DNA of 64,000 nt, taken from contig JAFGHD010000020.1 of the NCBI GenBank assembly GCA_016939365.1, forward strand, positions 33,181-97,180, written 5' to 3'. The stretch is from Bacteroidales bacterium (GTDB lineage Bacteria; Bacteroidota; Bacteroidia; Bacteroidales; JAFGHD01). The translations under genes were made by a program, and so were the position numbers. The notes beneath the pieces are model-generated. The model was not told the DNA's origin and did not search any database. It worked only from the letters and a program-made list of their open reading frames with translations. The stretch's first letter is position 1. Every line of letters starts with the position of its first letter. Shown piece after piece: positions 45,296 through 56,739 of the stretch.

Positions 45296-45342
45296 GCAAA
45301 CTGTATCAGCCGGTACACCCACATGTTTCGTTCCGGAGGGAT

Positions 45343-46863
45343 CTACCATACGAAAATATCCGCTTTTTTCAAAGGCCTTCGTTCTATGTGCCATTTGAAA
45401 TCCTTCAGAAAGAGGTCTTCAGCCGTCAGTTCGTTCTCAGGATATACCGCTCCCTTGGGATCCCTGATATATGTGATGGTTTGAATATCATTGTCCTTCA
45501 GGTGGATCAGCATGTCGGTGGAGGCGGTTTTGTTGATCCCGATCAGGCTGCCATTGTCTTCCCTGACCCAGTAGATGGTCTCCGAATTACCCAGAACCTT
45601 GATCCTGACAATCTGGTTATCCCTGAAATATCCGGTAAAAATCTTTCCCCTGATCTGGTTGAATGATCCTGCTGCCGGATCATCCACTGAAGCAATAAAG
45701 GCGTTGTTCATCAGGGCCATGGTGTCCACCTGGTTGTTTTTCATAGCGATATATGCCGAGTCGGCGGTCATCTGGTTGTCTTCCGACCAGAGAACCGGCC
45801 GGTGGTACATCATGATCGTGGAGTCACGGTAGCTGTAAACCAGCGAGTCGGTCATCCCCTGCAGGTCTCTGCGGAAAAACTTAGCCTTATAATATCCATA
45901 CATTCTTTTCAACTGCTGCAAGCTGTCGAAGTGCATCAACAGGGTATCTGCGTGCAGGAAGAGGGAATCCTTCTTTTCGATGAGCACAGCCATTGCGCTG
46001 TCGACCACAAAAGCCATCCCGTCCCTTTTGCTGAATTCACCGTAGCCACCCTCAATAAAAACATCCTGTACCGTATCGGTAAGGAACACATTCCCCGTGG
46101 CCTGCCCCCAATCCATCATCCGGTCATAATAAATAGTGTCGCCACTGAGCCTCTGATCGCCTGTGACCAGGAACGGATTCTTCCAGAACCTGGACTTTTC
46201 ATTCCCGGTGTCATACCATCCCCGCTCGCAATAGATCAGGTTATCATCCGAGGTGATGACGGTGGGTCCGAAAAAGCGGGACAGCTCGGTTTCTGTGTGA
46301 TAATGCAGGGTATCCGAGTTCATGACATAGCGGGGATTCGTAAGGACAACACTGTCGCTGAAACGTGCTTCCTTCAGGTGGGTAAGGTATTGCCCCTTCA
46401 TGCTGGTCAGGTCATTTTCCCGGTCCTTTATCCTTCCACCGGTCAGATACCATGCGGTTCCCCTGTTGCGGTCATACCAGAGGTGATCCGTGGTCAGTAT
46501 GGCCTGCGGATCTTCGAGTTTCACATTACCCGTCAGCTCAGCGATCCGGGTATTGCCCTCATAATGGAGCAGGTCGCCGTAGATGTTGAGGGTGTCGCTC
46601 ACCTTGATCCGGACGTGGCCAAATCCGTCAAAATTGTTGTTGGGTTCGTCAAGCCATGCACTGTCACAATAGAGCCATGTGCTGTCATGCTTCAGTATTA
46701 CATCACCGATCAGCCGCTGGATGTTCTCGCCTAACCTTTTATCATACCTCAGGTCCCGTGCCCCGACCAGCCTGATACGGGCGGCCTGTTGCGAGAAAAG
46801 CATATGGCCGGCAACCATAAGGATGATCAGGGATAACAAACGGCTGATGGCCTCTTTCTTCAT
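45343..46863 (-). CDS. OstA/LptA-like periplasmic protein
   Basis: A 506-residue secreted protein (signal peptide residues 1-25, cut before QQAARI). The mature part is a long run of LptA/OstA beta-jelly units with repeated motifs such as GDVILKHDSTWLYCDSAW near 50, VRIKVSDTLNIYGDLLHYEG near 85, ELTGNVKLEDPQAILTTDHLWYD and ATGNVFLTDTVQDV. This is the Bacteroidota OstA-like protein of LPS transport between inner and outer membrane. The fold has more units than Escherichia LptA, so it may span more of the periplasm. A -7 element is 18 bases upstream. Confidence 0.88.
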   Translation of the reverse strand: MKKEAISRLLSLIILMVAGHMLFSQQAARIRLVGARDLRYDKRLGENIQRLIGDVILKHDSTWLYCDSAWLDEPNNNFDGFGHVRIKVSDTLNIYGDLLHYEGNTRIAELTGNVKLEDPQAILTTDHLWYDRNRGTAWYLTGGRIKDRENDLTSMKGQYLTHLKEARFSDSVVLTNPRYVMNSDTLHYHTETELSRFFGPTVITSDDNLIYCERGWYDTGNEKSRFWKNPFLVTGDQRLSGDTIYYDRMMDWGQATGNVFLTDTVQDVFIEGGYGEFSKRDGMAFVVDSAMAVLIEKKDSLFLHADTLLMHFDSLQQLKRMYGYYKAKFFRRDLQGMTDSLVYSYRDSTIMMYHRPVLWSEDNQMTADSAYIAMKNNQVDTMALMNNAFIASVDDPAAGSFNQIRGKIFTGYFRDNQIVRIKVLGNSETIYWVREDNGSLIGINKTASTDMLIHLKDNDIQTITYIRDPKGAVYPENELTAEDLFLKDFKWHIERRPLKKADIFVW

Positions 46864-46880
46864 GTTTCACCGCTCAGAGG

Positions 46881-46888
46881 CAAAGATA
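46881..46888 (-). promoter_or_regulatory. Probable -7 element for the OstA-like gene
   Basis: Minus-strand TATCTTTG matches TAnnTTTG, 18 bases before the ATG at 46863. A correctly spaced TTG is not seen. Confidence 0.4.
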
Positions 46889-46983
46889 GCGACTAATACG
46901 CTTCCCTGATGTGCCGGATCCGCACCGAAGAATAGAAGGACATGTTATGGCCCGGTTGCAGACAGTCCGTGGATGGCAGGTCA

Positions 46984-47628
46984 TTAATCCTTCATATCTG
47001 GTACCACCCCGATGATTTGCATGAACTCACTCTGGGAAATATGCCGGGGAGTATAAGTCATTCCACGGGCTTCGATATGCCTTACAAATATCCGGAGATG
47101 GTGCCTTGAGGCCTGCCCCAGATTGTTCAACACCATAAGGATATCCTGGTTGTCAGTGTTTCCCTTCAAATTCTGCAGGTCGCTGATATCCATTTCCTCT
47201 ATTTCCGCTCCCGCCATCAGGGCATCAGCCAGTGACCGGCTGCCGCTTTCCTTCAGCCGGTTATATTCCTTTTGTATCACCGTATTGAAATATGAACCCT
47301 GAGTGCAATCCCCTGTTGAATCTGCCAGTTGGTAACGGTCGATCAGCATCTGCACAGCCCTGACATGATGGGTTTCTCCACGGGATGAGATGTTGCTGAA
47401 GACCGGGATATCATAGATCGTGGCAAAATGAGCGTATAAATCCCTGGCCATCATTTCTTCTTCAAGGATATAAAGCAAACCCTCCCTTTCGTTCTCGTTC
47501 AGTTCATCGGGGGGGATATCGGCAAGCATCCGGCAAAGTACCTGGTCAGAAAGTTCATCTGAAGGTACTTCCTGACTGAAACCTGCGGGTATGATCCAAC
47601 AGGCCAGAATAAACATTGTTAATCTCAT
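46984..47628 (-). CDS. Secreted DUF2202 ferritin-like protein
   Basis: A 214-residue protein with a signal peptide (MRLTMFILACWIIPAGFS). The mature helical bundle has the two halves of a ferritin-like di-iron site: EEEMMARDLYAHF near 52 and RGETHHVRAVQMLIDRY near 80, with ASRHHLRIFVRHIEARG near 175. This is DUF2202, a family of small secreted ferritin-like proteins of uncertain role, perhaps metal binding or oxidative defence. The structured intergenic region and a plus-strand promoter lie just upstream on its 5' side. Confidence 0.85.
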   Translation of the reverse strand: MRLTMFILACWIIPAGFSQEVPSDELSDQVLCRMLADIPPDELNENEREGLLYILEEEMMARDLYAHFATIYDIPVFSNISSRGETHHVRAVQMLIDRYQLADSTGDCTQGSYFNTVIQKEYNRLKESGSRSLADALMAGAEIEEMDISDLQNLKGNTDNQDILMVLNNLGQASRHHLRIFVRHIEARGMTYTPRHISQSEFMQIIGVVPDMKD

Positions 47629-47644
47629 AGCAATAGATTTTCTA

Positions 47645-47652
47645 TATATTTG
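47645..47652 (+). promoter_or_regulatory. -7 element driving the stem-loop region
   Basis: Plus-strand TATATTTG matches TAnnTTTG. Transcription would begin near 47658, just before the first of five stem-loops. The closest TTG (47616-47618) is 26 bases upstream, slightly beyond the usual range. Confidence 0.4.
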
Positions 47653-47659
47653 ACTTTAA

Positions 47660-47814
47660 AAACCCAATCAGGTTTAATCCAGGAGTATCACTTCCGCCGC
47701 TCAAGCCAAAGCAACCGGTACTACAGGCCGCTTGAAAACCAGGTCTTCCTGATGGGTTTGTCCGGAGTGCACACCTGTCACTCCGGGGCTGCAACACCTG
47801 ATGGCAGATCAGGT
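47660..47814 (+). ncRNA. Candidate structured RNA with five consecutive stem-loops
   Basis: Five perfect or near-perfect inverted repeats are packed in 155 bases: AAACC/GGTTT (47660-47664/47671-47675), TCAAGC/GCTTGA (47701-47706/47730-47735), AAACCAGG with CCT and GGTTT (47736-47743 with 47748-47750 and 47755-47759), CCGGAGTG/CACTCCGG (47762-47769/47779-47786) and ACCTGAT/ATCAGGT (47796-47802/47808-47814). No convincing protein frame fits. Read in the minus direction, the first stem is followed by five T and could be a terminator, so the strand is not settled. No known RNA family was recognised. Confidence 0.45.
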
Positions 47815-48116
47815 CTGAACACACACCAACCCACTTTTTCATTTCATTAATTACGACATGTCAGAAACAACAACATGGGCTGACCTCCTTCATTTTGTCC
47901 GTCAGGGATCCTGCCGATGAGTTGCCTGGGCTGAAAAGACCTGAGGTATCATTACCCGGAAAAAGACAATGATCCATGATGAGGCCTGAAATAGCCTTAT
48001 GAATTGACATGTGGGGTAACCAAATCGCACGGCATTCCGGAAAGCATGCAACATGCCCTGAACTTGAGAGGAGCACATTGCCGCTGGCAGGGCAGGTCAT
48101 ACCCGTCATCGGGGAA
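47815..48116. other. Intergenic stretch without recognised feature
   Basis: About 300 bases between the stem-loop region and the DUF3467 gene. I see only short chance frames and a small stem, CCCG-TCAT-CGGG, near the 3' end of the DUF3467 gene that lacks a T run. This is where the long ribosomal/RNA-polymerase operon must end, but no canonical terminator is visible. Confidence 0.4.
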
Positions 48117-48428
48117 TCAGGCCATCGGTGTAGGACCTCCCAGGTTGAAAGGCAATGACTCAGTTTCAGGAACCTGTATCTCACCATGGATCGATTCAAA
48201 CTTCGAGATATTGTCTTTCAGGGCCCTGAAAAGCCTTTTGGCATGCTGCGGTGTAAGTATTACCCTTGACTTCACCTTGGCCTTGGGAACTCCCGGCATC
48301 ATATTGAGAAAGTCAACAATAAATTCCGAATGGGAGTGTGTGATGATGGCCATGTTGGAATAGACTCCCTGGCTCACATCGTCGGGAAGTTCAATATTCA
48401 GCTGGGCTTTTTTCGGTTGTTCAGACAT
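48117..48428 (-). CDS. DUF3467 protein at the end of the rpoBC operon
   Basis: A 103-residue soluble protein (MSEQPKKAQLNIELPDDVSQGVYSN near the start, with MAIITHSHSEFIVDFL and SRVILTPQHAKRLFRAL). This is DUF3467, a small protein whose gene commonly follows rpoC in Bacteroidota. It starts ten bases after the rpoC stop and must be cotranscribed. Its role is unknown; the fixed place suggests a link to RNA polymerase or its assembly. Confidence 0.9.
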   Translation of the reverse strand: MSEQPKKAQLNIELPDDVSQGVYSNMAIITHSHSEFIVDFLNMMPGVPKAKVKSRVILTPQHAKRLFRALKDNISKFESIHGEIQVPETESLPFNLGGPTPMA

Positions 48429-48438
48429 GATTCAACAC

Positions 48439-51400
48439 TTACATTTGTTCTGCTTCTTTTTCCTTGGATGCCATAAGGGCCTCATAGTCATCCATGGAAC
48501 CTACGATAAGGCTTTCATATTCGCGTAAACCGCTTCCGGCGGGGATCAGGTGACCCACGATCACATTCTCCTTCAATCCGAGGAGCGGGTCGGTCTTGGC
48601 TTCCACTGCTGCCTGCGTAAGCACCTTGGTTGTTTCCTGGAAGGATGCCGCGGAGATAAAGCTATCCGTTTGGAGGGATGCGCGGGTAATTCCCTGGAGT
48701 ACCTGCCGGGCTGTAGCCGGTTTGGCGTCGCGTGCCTCCACCAGCTTTTTATCCTTCCGCTTCAATTGTGAATTTTCATCCCTCAGCTTTCGTGCACTGA
48801 TGATCTGACCGGGTTTCAGCATCGTTGAATCCCCGGGATCCTCAACCACCTTTTTGCCAAAGACATTGTCATTTTCCTCCTGGAAATCGCTTTTGTTGAC
48901 GAGCTCGCCTTCAAGGAACTTCGTGTCTCCCGGATCCTCAACCTCAACCTTTCTCATCATCTGACGCACAATGACCTCGAAATGTTTGTCATTGATCTTT
49001 ACACCCTGGAGGCGATAGACCTCCTGAATCTCATTGACAATATACTCCTGTACCTTCATCGGGCCCTTGATGGCCAGGATGTCAGAAGGCGTCATAGCCC
49101 CTTCGGAAAGAGGTGTTCCGGCTTTCACATAGTCGTTCTCCTGAGCCAGAATCTGCTTGGAGGTGGGAATAAGATACCGTTTTTCTTCACCTGTTCTTGA
49201 AGTGATGATGATTTCACGGTTGCCTCTTTTGAGCTTCTTGCTGAAGGAGACCACACCGTCGATTTCTGATACCTTGGCCGGGTCAGATGGGTTTCTGGCT
49301 TCGAACAGTTCTGTCACCCGCGGCAGGCCTCCCGTGATGTCACCCGATTTGCCGATAGCTCTTGGTATCTTGGCGAGGATATCCCCTGCCCTGATCGCGA
49401 CTCCCTTTTCCACCATGATATGAGCGCCTACGGGCATGTCATATGATTTGATCTCCTCGCCACCGGGATTGACCAGTTTGATCACCGGGTTTTTGGTTTT
49501 CTGGCGGGACTCAATGATCACCTTGTCGTGGTAACCGGTCTGTTCATCCGATTCCACACGGAAAGTCACACCTTCGATCACATCTTCAAATTCAACGGTG
49601 CCTGACACTTCTGAGAGTATGACGGCATTGTAGGGATCCCAGTCACTGATGATATCCCCTTTTGCCACTTTCTGCCCACTTCTGAAAAACAGCCTGGCAC
49701 CATATGGTATATGGCCGGAGGCCAGAATGACACCGGTATTTTCATCAACGATCCTCATTTCCGCAGAACGGCCAATAACCACATCGTATTTCCGTCCTTC
49801 GCTCTCCTGGAATTCGACAAACCGAAGCTCATCGACCTCGAAGATGCCGTCGTATTTTGCTTCGATCTTTGATGCGATGGCGATGCTGGAGGCGGTACCA
49901 CCCACATGGAAGGTACGGAGTGTCAACTGTGTACCCGGTTCACCAATGGATTGTGCGGCAATGACACCGACTGCCTCCCCTTTCTGGACCATCCTGCCGG
50001 TGGCCAGGTTCCTTCCGTAACATTTGGCACACACCCCCCTCCTGGATTCGCAGGTAAGCACCGATCTGATCTCAATGGCTTCCAGCGGTGAATCCTCAAT
50101 GATGCGTGCAATCTCTTCGGTCAGCTCCTCCCCGGCCTGAATGATAAGTTCTCCGGTCTGAGGATGATAAATATCATGAAGTGTGGATCTGCCCAGTATC
50201 CTGTCATAAAGGCTCTCCACCACTTCCTCATTCTTTTTCAGCGCTGATGTAAGCAGACCGCGCAAGGTACCGCAGTCTTCCTCGGTGATTACAACATCCT
50301 GTGCGACGTCCACCAGTCTTCGGGTAAGGTAACCGGCATCTGCAGTTTTCAGGGCAGTATCCGCCAGACCTTTACGGGCACCGTGGGTGGAAATGAAATA
50401 CTCCAGCACTGACAAGCCCTCCTTGAAATTGGAGAGGATCGGGTTTTCGATGATCTCGCCACCGGTGGCACCTGATTTCTGCGGCTTGGCCATCAGACCC
50501 CTCATACCGGAAAGCTGCCTGATCTGCTCCTTCGATCCCCTGGCGCCGGAATCAAGCATCATGAAGATCGGGTTGAACCCCTGCTGATCCCTTGACAGCT
50601 TGTCCATCAGCATCTGTGTCAGCCTCGAGTTGGTATGTGTCCAGATATCGATGATCTGGTTGTAACGCTCATTGTAGGTGATGAAACCCATATTGTAGTT
50701 GCCCAGCACCTCTTCAACCTCCTGGTTTGCCTGGTTGATCAGGTTTTCCTTGATTTCAGGGACGACCACATCACCCAGCTTAAAGGAGAGCCCTCCTTCA
50801 AAGGCCAGTTTGAATCCGAGATTCTTGATGTCATCCAGAAATTTCGAAGTGCTGGCGGTATCGGTCCTCTTCAGGATGTCGCCGATGATATCCCGGAGGG
50901 ATTTCTTCGTAAGCAACTGGTTGAGATAGCCCATCTCACTGGGAACCACCTGGTTAAACAACATCCTGCCGACTGTGGTTTCGATCATCCTTTCCACGGG
51001 CTGACCTTTATCATCGCGGTCCATCACCTTTACGTAGATGATGGCATGCAGGTCCACCCTTCGTTCGTTGTACGCTATGATGACCTCCTCCGGTCCATAA
51101 AAGCGGAATCCTTCACCCTTGACAGGGTGTTCCGGGACGCTCTTTCTCGCTTTGGTCATATAATACAGTCCGAGCACCATATCCTGGGAAGGGACGGTGA
51201 TCGGCGCCCCATTGGCGGGGTTGAGTATGTTATGGGATGCGAGCATCAGGAGCTGGGCTTCCAGAATGGCGGCATTACCCAACGGGACGTGAACGGCCAT
51301 CTGGTCACCGTCGAAGTCGGCATTGAAGGCCGTACATACCAGAGGGTGAAGCTGAATGGCCTTCCCTTCGATAAGCTTGGGCTGAAAAGCCTGGATACCC

Positions 51401-52737
51401 AGCCGGTGCAGCGTAGGGGCCCTGTTCAGGAATACCGGATGGCCTTTCAGTGTGTTCTCAAGGATATCCCAAACCACCGGGTCTTTCCGGTCAACGATCT
51501 TCTTGGCAGATTTAACGGTCTTGACAATGCCTCTTTCCAGCATCTTACGGATGATAAATGGCTTGAACAGCTCCGAAGCCATTTCCTTGGGAAGACCACA
51601 TTCGTTCAGTTTCAGTTCGGGGCCCACGACGATCACGGAACGACCGGAATAGTCAACCCTCTTGCCCAGAAGGTTTTGCCTGAAACGCCCCTGCTTTCCT
51701 TTCAAGCTGTCGCTGAGTGATTTCAGAGCCCTGTTGGACTCGGTTTTCACAGCATTGGCCTTACGGGAGTTGTCAAGCAGTGAATCAACCGCCTCCTGAA
51801 GCATACGCTTTTCGTTACGCATGATCACCTCAGGGGCCTTGATCTCGATGAGCCTTTTCAGGCGGTTGTTCCTGATAATGACGCGGCGGTAAAGGTCGTT
51901 GAGGTCGGATGTGGCAAAACGTCCGCCGTCAAGCGGCACCAGAGGCCTGAGTTCAGGCGGTATCACCGGGACCACCTTCATGATCATCCATTCAGGCTTG
52001 TTTTCAATCCTGTTCTGTGCGTCCCTGAAAGCTTCAAATACCTGAAGCCGCTTCAACGCTTCCTGTTTCCTCTGCTGGGACGTTTCGGTGTTGGCTTTGT
52101 GCCGCAGATCATAGGACTCCTTGTCCAGGTCAAGCCGTGCAAGAAGATCATGAATGGCCTCCGCCCCCATCTTCGCAATAAACTTGTTGGGATCGGAATC
52201 ATCCAGGTACTGGTTCTCGGCGGGCAGGTGGTCAATGATCTCAAAATATTCCTCTTCCGTAAGGAAATCCAGGTATTGTATTCCGTCCTGGGCCTTGATG
52301 CCCGGATTGATCACCACATAACGCTCGTAATAGATGATCGAATCCAGCTTTTTCGATGGGAGGCCCAGCAGCGCGCCTATTTTATTAGGCAGGGAACGGA
52401 AAAACCATATATGGGCCACCGGAACCACCAGCTGAATGTGTCCCATCCTCTCACGACGCACCTTTTTTTCAGTCACCTCGACGCCGCAACGGTCACACAC
52501 AATGCCTTTATAACGGATGCGTTTGTATTTCCCACAATGGCATTCCCAGTCCTTGACCGGACCGAAAATCCGTTCACAAAACAGTCCGTCGCGTTCCGGC
52601 TTATACGTCCTGTAGTTGATGGTTTCAGGCTTGAGAACTTCACCGCTGGATCTTTCCAGGATCATTTCAGGAGATGCCAGGCTGATGGTCATCTTTGAGA
52701 AGTCGCTCGGAATTTTTTCTTCTTTTCTGAAAGCCAT
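48439..52737 (-). CDS. rpoC: DNA-directed RNA polymerase subunit beta'
   Basis: A 1,432-residue protein, normal for Bacteroidota. The N-terminal zinc site [20 protein letters not shown] is near residue 66-88, the catalytic Mg motif [15 protein letters not shown] is in the first third, and the second zinc site includes [14 protein letters not shown] further on, with TLRTFHVGG of the trigger-loop region. It forms the core enzyme with beta, alpha and omega. It starts 66 bases after rpoB with no terminator between, so they share a transcript. Confidence 0.99.
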   Translation of the reverse strand: MAFRKEEKIPSDFSKMTISLASPEMILERSSGEVLKPETINYRTYKPERDGLFCERIFGPVKDWECHCGKYKRIRYKGIVCDRCGVEVTEKKVRRERMGHIQLVVPVAHIWFFRSLPNKIGALLGLPSKKLDSIIYYERYVVINPGIKAQDGIQYLDFLTEEEYFEIIDHLPAENQYLDDSDPNKFIAKMGAEAIHDLLARLDLDKESYDLRHKANTETSQQRKQEALKRLQVFEAFRDAQNRIENKPEWMIMKVVPVIPPELRPLVPLDGGRFATSDLNDLYRRVIIRNNRLKRLIEIKAPEVIMRNEKRMLQEAVDSLLDNSRKANAVKTESNRALKSLSDSLKGKQGRFRQNLLGKRVDYSGRSVIVVGPELKLNECGLPKEMASELFKPFIIRKMLERGIVKTVKSAKKIVDRKDPVVWDILENTLKGHPVFLNRAPTLHRLGIQAFQPKLIEGKAIQLHPLVCTAFNADFDGDQMAVHVPLGNAAILEAQLLMLASHNILNPANGAPITVPSQDMVLGLYYMTKARKSVPEHPVKGEGFRFYGPEEVIIAYNERRVDLHAIIYVKVMDRDDKGQPVERMIETTVGRMLFNQVVPSEMGYLNQLLTKKSLRDIIGDILKRTDTASTSKFLDDIKNLGFKLAFEGGLSFKLGDVVVPEIKENLINQANQEVEEVLGNYNMGFITYNERYNQIIDIWTHTNSRLTQMLMDKLSRDQQGFNPIFMMLDSGARGSKEQIRQLSGMRGLMAKPQKSGATGGEIIENPILSNFKEGLSVLEYFISTHGARKGLADTALKTADAGYLTRRLVDVAQDVVITEEDCGTLRGLLTSALKKNEEVVESLYDRILGRSTLHDIYHPQTGELIIQAGEELTEEIARIIEDSPLEAIEIRSVLTCESRRGVCAKCYGRNLATGRMVQKGEAVGVIAAQSIGEPGTQLTLRTFHVGGTASSIAIASKIEAKYDGIFEVDELRFVEFQESEGRKYDVVIGRSAEMRIVDENTGVILASGHIPYGARLFFRSGQKVAKGDIISDWDPYNAVILSEVSGTVEFEDVIEGVTFRVESDEQTGYHDKVIIESRQKTKNPVIKLVNPGGEEIKSYDMPVGAHIMVEKGVAIRAGDILAKIPRAIGKSGDITGGLPRVTELFEARNPSDPAKVSEIDGVVSFSKKLKRGNREIIITSRTGEEKRYLIPTSKQILAQENDYVKAGTPLSEGAMTPSDILAIKGPMKVQEYIVNEIQEVYRLQGVKINDKHFEVIVRQMMRKVEVEDPGDTKFLEGELVNKSDFQEENDNVFGKKVVEDPGDSTMLKPGQIISARKLRDENSQLKRKDKKLVEARDAKPATARQVLQGITRASLQTDSFISAASFQETTKVLTQAAVEAKTDPLLGLKENVIVGHLIPAGSGLREYESLIVGSMDDYEALMASKEKEAEQM

Positions 52738-52803
52738 ATATTATTATGATATTTACGTGTGAATGAAAGTCTAACTCATTACCGGAGCCTGTGGGTCTGA
52801 AGA

Positions 52804-55800
52804 TTACTCGAAGGTAACATTCAGTCCCAGCCCCCTCAGCTCGTGGACCAGCACGTTAAACGACTCAGGTACATTGGGTTTTGGCATGTTTTCACCCTTC
52901 ACAATGGCCTCATAGGCCTTGGCCCGTCCGATGACATCGTCAGACTTGACGGTCAGTATCTCCTGCAGGGTACTGGCAGCGCCGAATGCTTCCAGTGCCC
53001 ATACTTCCATCTCTCCAAAACGCTGCCCCCCGAATTGTGCCTTACCACCGAGAGGCTGCTGGGTGATCAGTGAGTAAGGTCCGATGGAACGGGCGTGCAT
53101 CTTGTCGTCAACCATGTGGTGCAGCTTCATCATATAGATATAGCCTACCGTAGCGGGCTGATCGAAGCGCTCCCCGGTTCCCCCGTCGTAGAGATAGACC
53201 TGTCCGTTCTGTGGCAGTGAGGCATTTTTCAGATAATCGTTGATCTCATCCAGTGAGGCTCCGTCAAAAATGGGGGAGGAAAACTTCATTCCCAGCTTGA
53301 TACCTGCCCAGCCGAGGATGGTCTCATAGATCTGCCCGAGGTTCATTCGAGAAGGTACGCCCAACGGGTTCAGGACAATATCCACGGGGGTGCCGTCTTC
53401 AAGAAAGGGCATGTCCTCTTCCCGGACGATCTTGGCAACGATGCCCTTGTTACCGTGCCTTCCGGCCATCTTGTCTCCCACGGTCAGCTTGCGCTTCTTC
53501 GCGATAAACACCTTGGCCATCTGCACAATTCCGTTGGGAAGATCGTCTCCCACACTCGCCACGAACTTCTTCCGGTTATAAACCCCAAGGATTTCCTTGA
53601 ATTTGATGGAATAATTGTTGATCAGCTCCTTGATCAGGTCGTTCTTCTCCTTATCGGTCGTCCATTTGTTGGGATTGACGTTGAGGTAATCGATCCCCTG
53701 AAGGATTTTCTGTGTGAACTTGGTTTTCGGGGGTACGATCTCCTCCTTGAATTTGTTGTAAACGCCCTGGGAGGACTTGCCGCTGACGAGCACAAAGAGT
53801 TTATCGACCAGCTTGTTTTTCAGTTCGGCCGATTGTTTGTTGTACTCATCATCCATGTGCTTGAGAATATCCTTCTCCTTGGACTTGGCCTTTCGGTCCT
53901 TGATCACTCTGGAGAAGAGCTTCTTGTCGATCACCACACCCTTCATGGAGGGGGGTGCTTTCAGTGAGGCATCCTTGACATCTCCGGCCTTGTCGCCGAA
54001 GATGGCCCTGAGGAGTTTTTCTTCCGGTGTGGGATCGGATTCCCCTTTGGGTGTAATCTTTCCGATCAGGATATCTCCTTCATTGACTTCGGCGCCGATC
54101 CGGATAATTCCGTTGTCATCAAGGTCTTTGGTTGCTTCGATGCTGACATTCGGGATGTCGCTGGTCAGTTCCTCGAGTCCGCGTTTGGTATCTCTAACCT
54201 CCAGGGTAAACTCCTCGATATGAACGGATGTGAAGATATCTTCCTTCACGATCCTTTCGGAGATCACGATGGCATCTTCGAAGTTATAACCTTTCCAGGG
54301 CATGAAGGCTACCATCAGGTTCCTTCCCAGTGCAAGTTCGCCATCCTTTGTGGCATATCCTTCACAGAGGACTTGTCCCTTAACGACCTTATCGCCTTTT
54401 TTGACGATGGGTCGGAGGTTGATGGCCGTATTCTGGTTGGTACGTTTGAACTTGGTAAGCGTGTATAGTCTCAGGTCATCCTCGAAGCTGACCAGTCGTT
54501 CTTTTTCCTCGCGGATGTATCTGATCCTGATCTCATCGGCATCGACATATTCAACGACTCCGGGTCCTTCGGCATTGATCAGCACCCTGGAATCCCGGGC
54601 CACATCGGCTTCGATCCCGGTGCCCACCAGTGGCACTTCCGGGTTGAGCAGCGGGATGGCCTGGCGCATCATGTTGGATCCCATGAGGGCCCTGTTGGCA
54701 TCATCGTGCTCGAGGAAGGGGATCAGGGAAGCGGCAATGGAGGCGATCTGGTTGGGAGCGACGTCCACAAGGTGAACTTCATCACGTGGAACAATCGGAT
54801 AATCGGCCTGATACCTGACCTTGATCCTCTCCCTTACGAGGCTGCCGTCTTTGTCAACGGGAGTGCTGGCCTGGGCAATGATCATGTCCTCCTCTTCCTC
54901 CGCGCTGAGATAGAGCGGTGGATTATCCAGCTCGACCTTACCCTGGCTTACTTTCATGTAGGGCGTTTCGATGAAGCCCAGCTTGTTGATTTTGGCGTAG
55001 ACACAAAGCGACGAAATGAGACCGATGTTGGGTCCTTCAGGAGTTTCAATGGTACACAACCGTCCGTAATGGGTGTAGTGTACGTCCCTGACCTCGAATC
55101 CTGCCCTTTCGCGTGACAAACCGCCCGGGCCGAGTGCCGAAATCCTCCGCTTGTGGGTCAGCTCCGACAGGGGATTCGTCTGATCCATGAACTGGGAGAG
55201 CTGGTTGGTGCCGAAAAAAGAGTTGATCACCGACGAAAGGGTCTTGGCGTTGATCAGGTCCATCGGGGTGAACACCTCATTGTCGCGGACATTCATACGC
55301 TCGCGGATGGTCCGGGCCATACGGGCCAGACCAACACCAAACTGCGCATAAAGCTGCTCACCCACCGTCCGGACACGCCGGTTGCTCAGATGATCTATAT
55401 CGTCGACTTCTGCCTTGGAATTCACCAACTCGATCAGGTACTTGATGATATCAATGATGTCTTCCTTGGTGAGCACCTTCACATTCTCATCCACATTAAG
55501 ACCCAGTTTCTTGTTGATCCGGTATCTTCCCACATCACCCAGGTCGTATCTCTTGTCGGAGAAGAAGAGCTTATCGATAATCCCGCGTGCTGTCTCCTCA
55601 TCCGGTGGTTCTGCGTTACGCAGCTGGCGGTAGATGAACTCCACGGCTTCCTTTTCCGAGTTGGCCGTATCCTTCTGCAAAGTGTTGAAGATGATGGAAA
55701 AGTCGGTGGCGGTGGTCTCATCCCTGTGTATGAGAATTAATTTTACACCCGAGTCCACGATCAGATCGACATGATCATTCTCCAGGACGGTCTCCCGGTC

Positions 55801-56616
55801 AATGATCACCTCCGTTCTCTCGATGGAGACCACCTCTCCGGTATCCTCATCGACAAAGTCTTCGACCCATGTACGCACCACCCTTGCAGCCAGCTTTCTT
55901 CCCAGGAATTTTTTCAGTGTGGCCTTGGAGACTTTAACCTCTTCTGCCAGATCGAACAGTTCCAGGATGTCCTTATCGCTCTCATATCCAATGGCACGCA
56001 GCAGTGTGGTAACCGGCAGCTTCTTCTTCCGGTCGATGTATGCATACATGACATTGTTGATATCGGTGGTAAACTCGATCCATGATCCCTTGAATGGGAT
56101 GATACGGGCCGAATAGAGTGTTGTACCGTTGGCATGCTGATACTGGCCGAAGAACACACCCGGGGACCTGTGTAGCTGTGAGACAACAACCCTTTCGGCT
56201 CCATTGATGATAAAAGTGCCTTTGGGTGACATGTAGGGGATCATTCCCAGATAGACATCCTGGATGATTGTTTCAAAATCCTCATGCTCAGGGTCAGTAC
56301 AATAAAGTTTCAGCTTGGCCTTGAGTGGAACACTGTAAGTCAATCCCCTCTCGATACATTCATCGATGGAATACCTTGGCGGGTCAATGAAGTAATCGAG
56401 AAATTCCAGGACAAAGTTGTTGCGTGAATCAGTAATCGGGAAATTCTCACTGAAAACCTTGAACAATCCCTCTTCAGTCCTGTTTTCCGGATTGGTTTCC
56501 AGCTGGAAAAAATCCTGAAACGATTTGAGCTGAATATCAAGGAAATCGGGATAGTCAATCTGGATATGGGTGGACCCGAAATGAACTCTGTGATTGGTTT
56601 TTTCCAAGGTGAGCAA
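52804..56616 (-). CDS. rpoB: DNA-directed RNA polymerase subunit beta (TTG start)
   Basis: A 1,270-residue protein with the family blocks [19 protein letters not shown] and [24 protein letters not shown] (rifampicin region), and [12 protein letters not shown] near the C-terminus. It has no in-frame ATG at its beginning: an in-frame TAA lies two codons before the TTG at 56616, and the next ATG is far inside the conserved sequence. The start is therefore TTG, either at 56616 or at 56607 (protein starting LTLEK or EKTNHR). Preceded by an attenuator-like hairpin in the rplL-rpoB gap. Confidence 0.97.
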   Translation of the reverse strand: MLTLEKTNHRVHFGSTHIQIDYPDFLDIQLKSFQDFFQLETNPENRTEEGLFKVFSENFPITDSRNNFVLEFLDYFIDPPRYSIDECIERGLTYSVPLKAKLKLYCTDPEHEDFETIIQDVYLGMIPYMSPKGTFIINGAERVVVSQLHRSPGVFFGQYQHANGTTLYSARIIPFKGSWIEFTTDINNVMYAYIDRKKKLPVTTLLRAIGYESDKDILELFDLAEEVKVSKATLKKFLGRKLAARVVRTWVEDFVDEDTGEVVSIERTEVIIDRETVLENDHVDLIVDSGVKLILIHRDETTATDFSIIFNTLQKDTANSEKEAVEFIYRQLRNAEPPDEETARGIIDKLFFSDKRYDLGDVGRYRINKKLGLNVDENVKVLTKEDIIDIIKYLIELVNSKAEVDDIDHLSNRRVRTVGEQLYAQFGVGLARMARTIRERMNVRDNEVFTPMDLINAKTLSSVINSFFGTNQLSQFMDQTNPLSELTHKRRISALGPGGLSRERAGFEVRDVHYTHYGRLCTIETPEGPNIGLISSLCVYAKINKLGFIETPYMKVSQGKVELDNPPLYLSAEEEEDMIIAQASTPVDKDGSLVRERIKVRYQADYPIVPRDEVHLVDVAPNQIASIAASLIPFLEHDDANRALMGSNMMRQAIPLLNPEVPLVGTGIEADVARDSRVLINAEGPGVVEYVDADEIRIRYIREEKERLVSFEDDLRLYTLTKFKRTNQNTAINLRPIVKKGDKVVKGQVLCEGYATKDGELALGRNLMVAFMPWKGYNFEDAIVISERIVKEDIFTSVHIEEFTLEVRDTKRGLEELTSDIPNVSIEATKDLDDNGIIRIGAEVNEGDILIGKITPKGESDPTPEEKLLRAIFGDKAGDVKDASLKAPPSMKGVVIDKKLFSRVIKDRKAKSKEKDILKHMDDEYNKQSAELKNKLVDKLFVLVSGKSSQGVYNKFKEEIVPPKTKFTQKILQGIDYLNVNPNKWTTDKEKNDLIKELINNYSIKFKEILGVYNRKKFVASVGDDLPNGIVQMAKVFIAKKRKLTVGDKMAGRHGNKGIVAKIVREEDMPFLEDGTPVDIVLNPLGVPSRMNLGQIYETILGWAGIKLGMKFSSPIFDGASLDEINDYLKNASLPQNGQVYLYDGGTGERFDQPATVGYIYMMKLHHMVDDKMHARSIGPYSLITQQPLGGKAQFGGQRFGEMEVWALEAFGAASTLQEILTVKSDDVIGRAKAYEAIVKGENMPKPNVPESFNVLVHELRGLGLNVTFE

Positions 56617-56655
56617 TGTTTAAGGTTTTGCAAAAAGCGGAAAACGGTCATAACA

Positions 56656-56708
56656 CAAAAACAAGAAAAAGACTACTTCTCCCTCTCCGCACGAGGCAGA
56701 AGCAGTCT
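56656..56708 (-). terminator. Attenuator-type terminator between rplL and rpoB
   Basis: In the 123-base rplL-rpoB gap the minus-strand RNA can form AGACTGCTTCT / AGAAGTAGTCT (56708-56698 with 56680-56670; one G-U pair), extended inside by CCTC/GAGG, followed by a T-rich tail (TTTTTCTTGTTTTTG). In Escherichia coli the same gap holds an attenuator that lowers rpoBC transcription relative to ribosomal proteins. A similar role is likely here. Confidence 0.75.
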
Positions 56709-56739
56709 GATTCTTGAAGATGCTTTGAAGCAACTGTCC

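Noticed and set aside
47642-47842. A 66-codon minus-strand frame starting MKKWVGVC
   Set aside because: Cys/Ser/Gly-rich translation with no signal or motif; the DNA is fully explained by stem-loops, and both strands have such frames.
50635-51720. A 361-codon open frame on the plus strand
   Set aside because: It is antisense to the conserved rpoC sequence; long antisense frames are common opposite G+C-biased codons and it shows no family motif.
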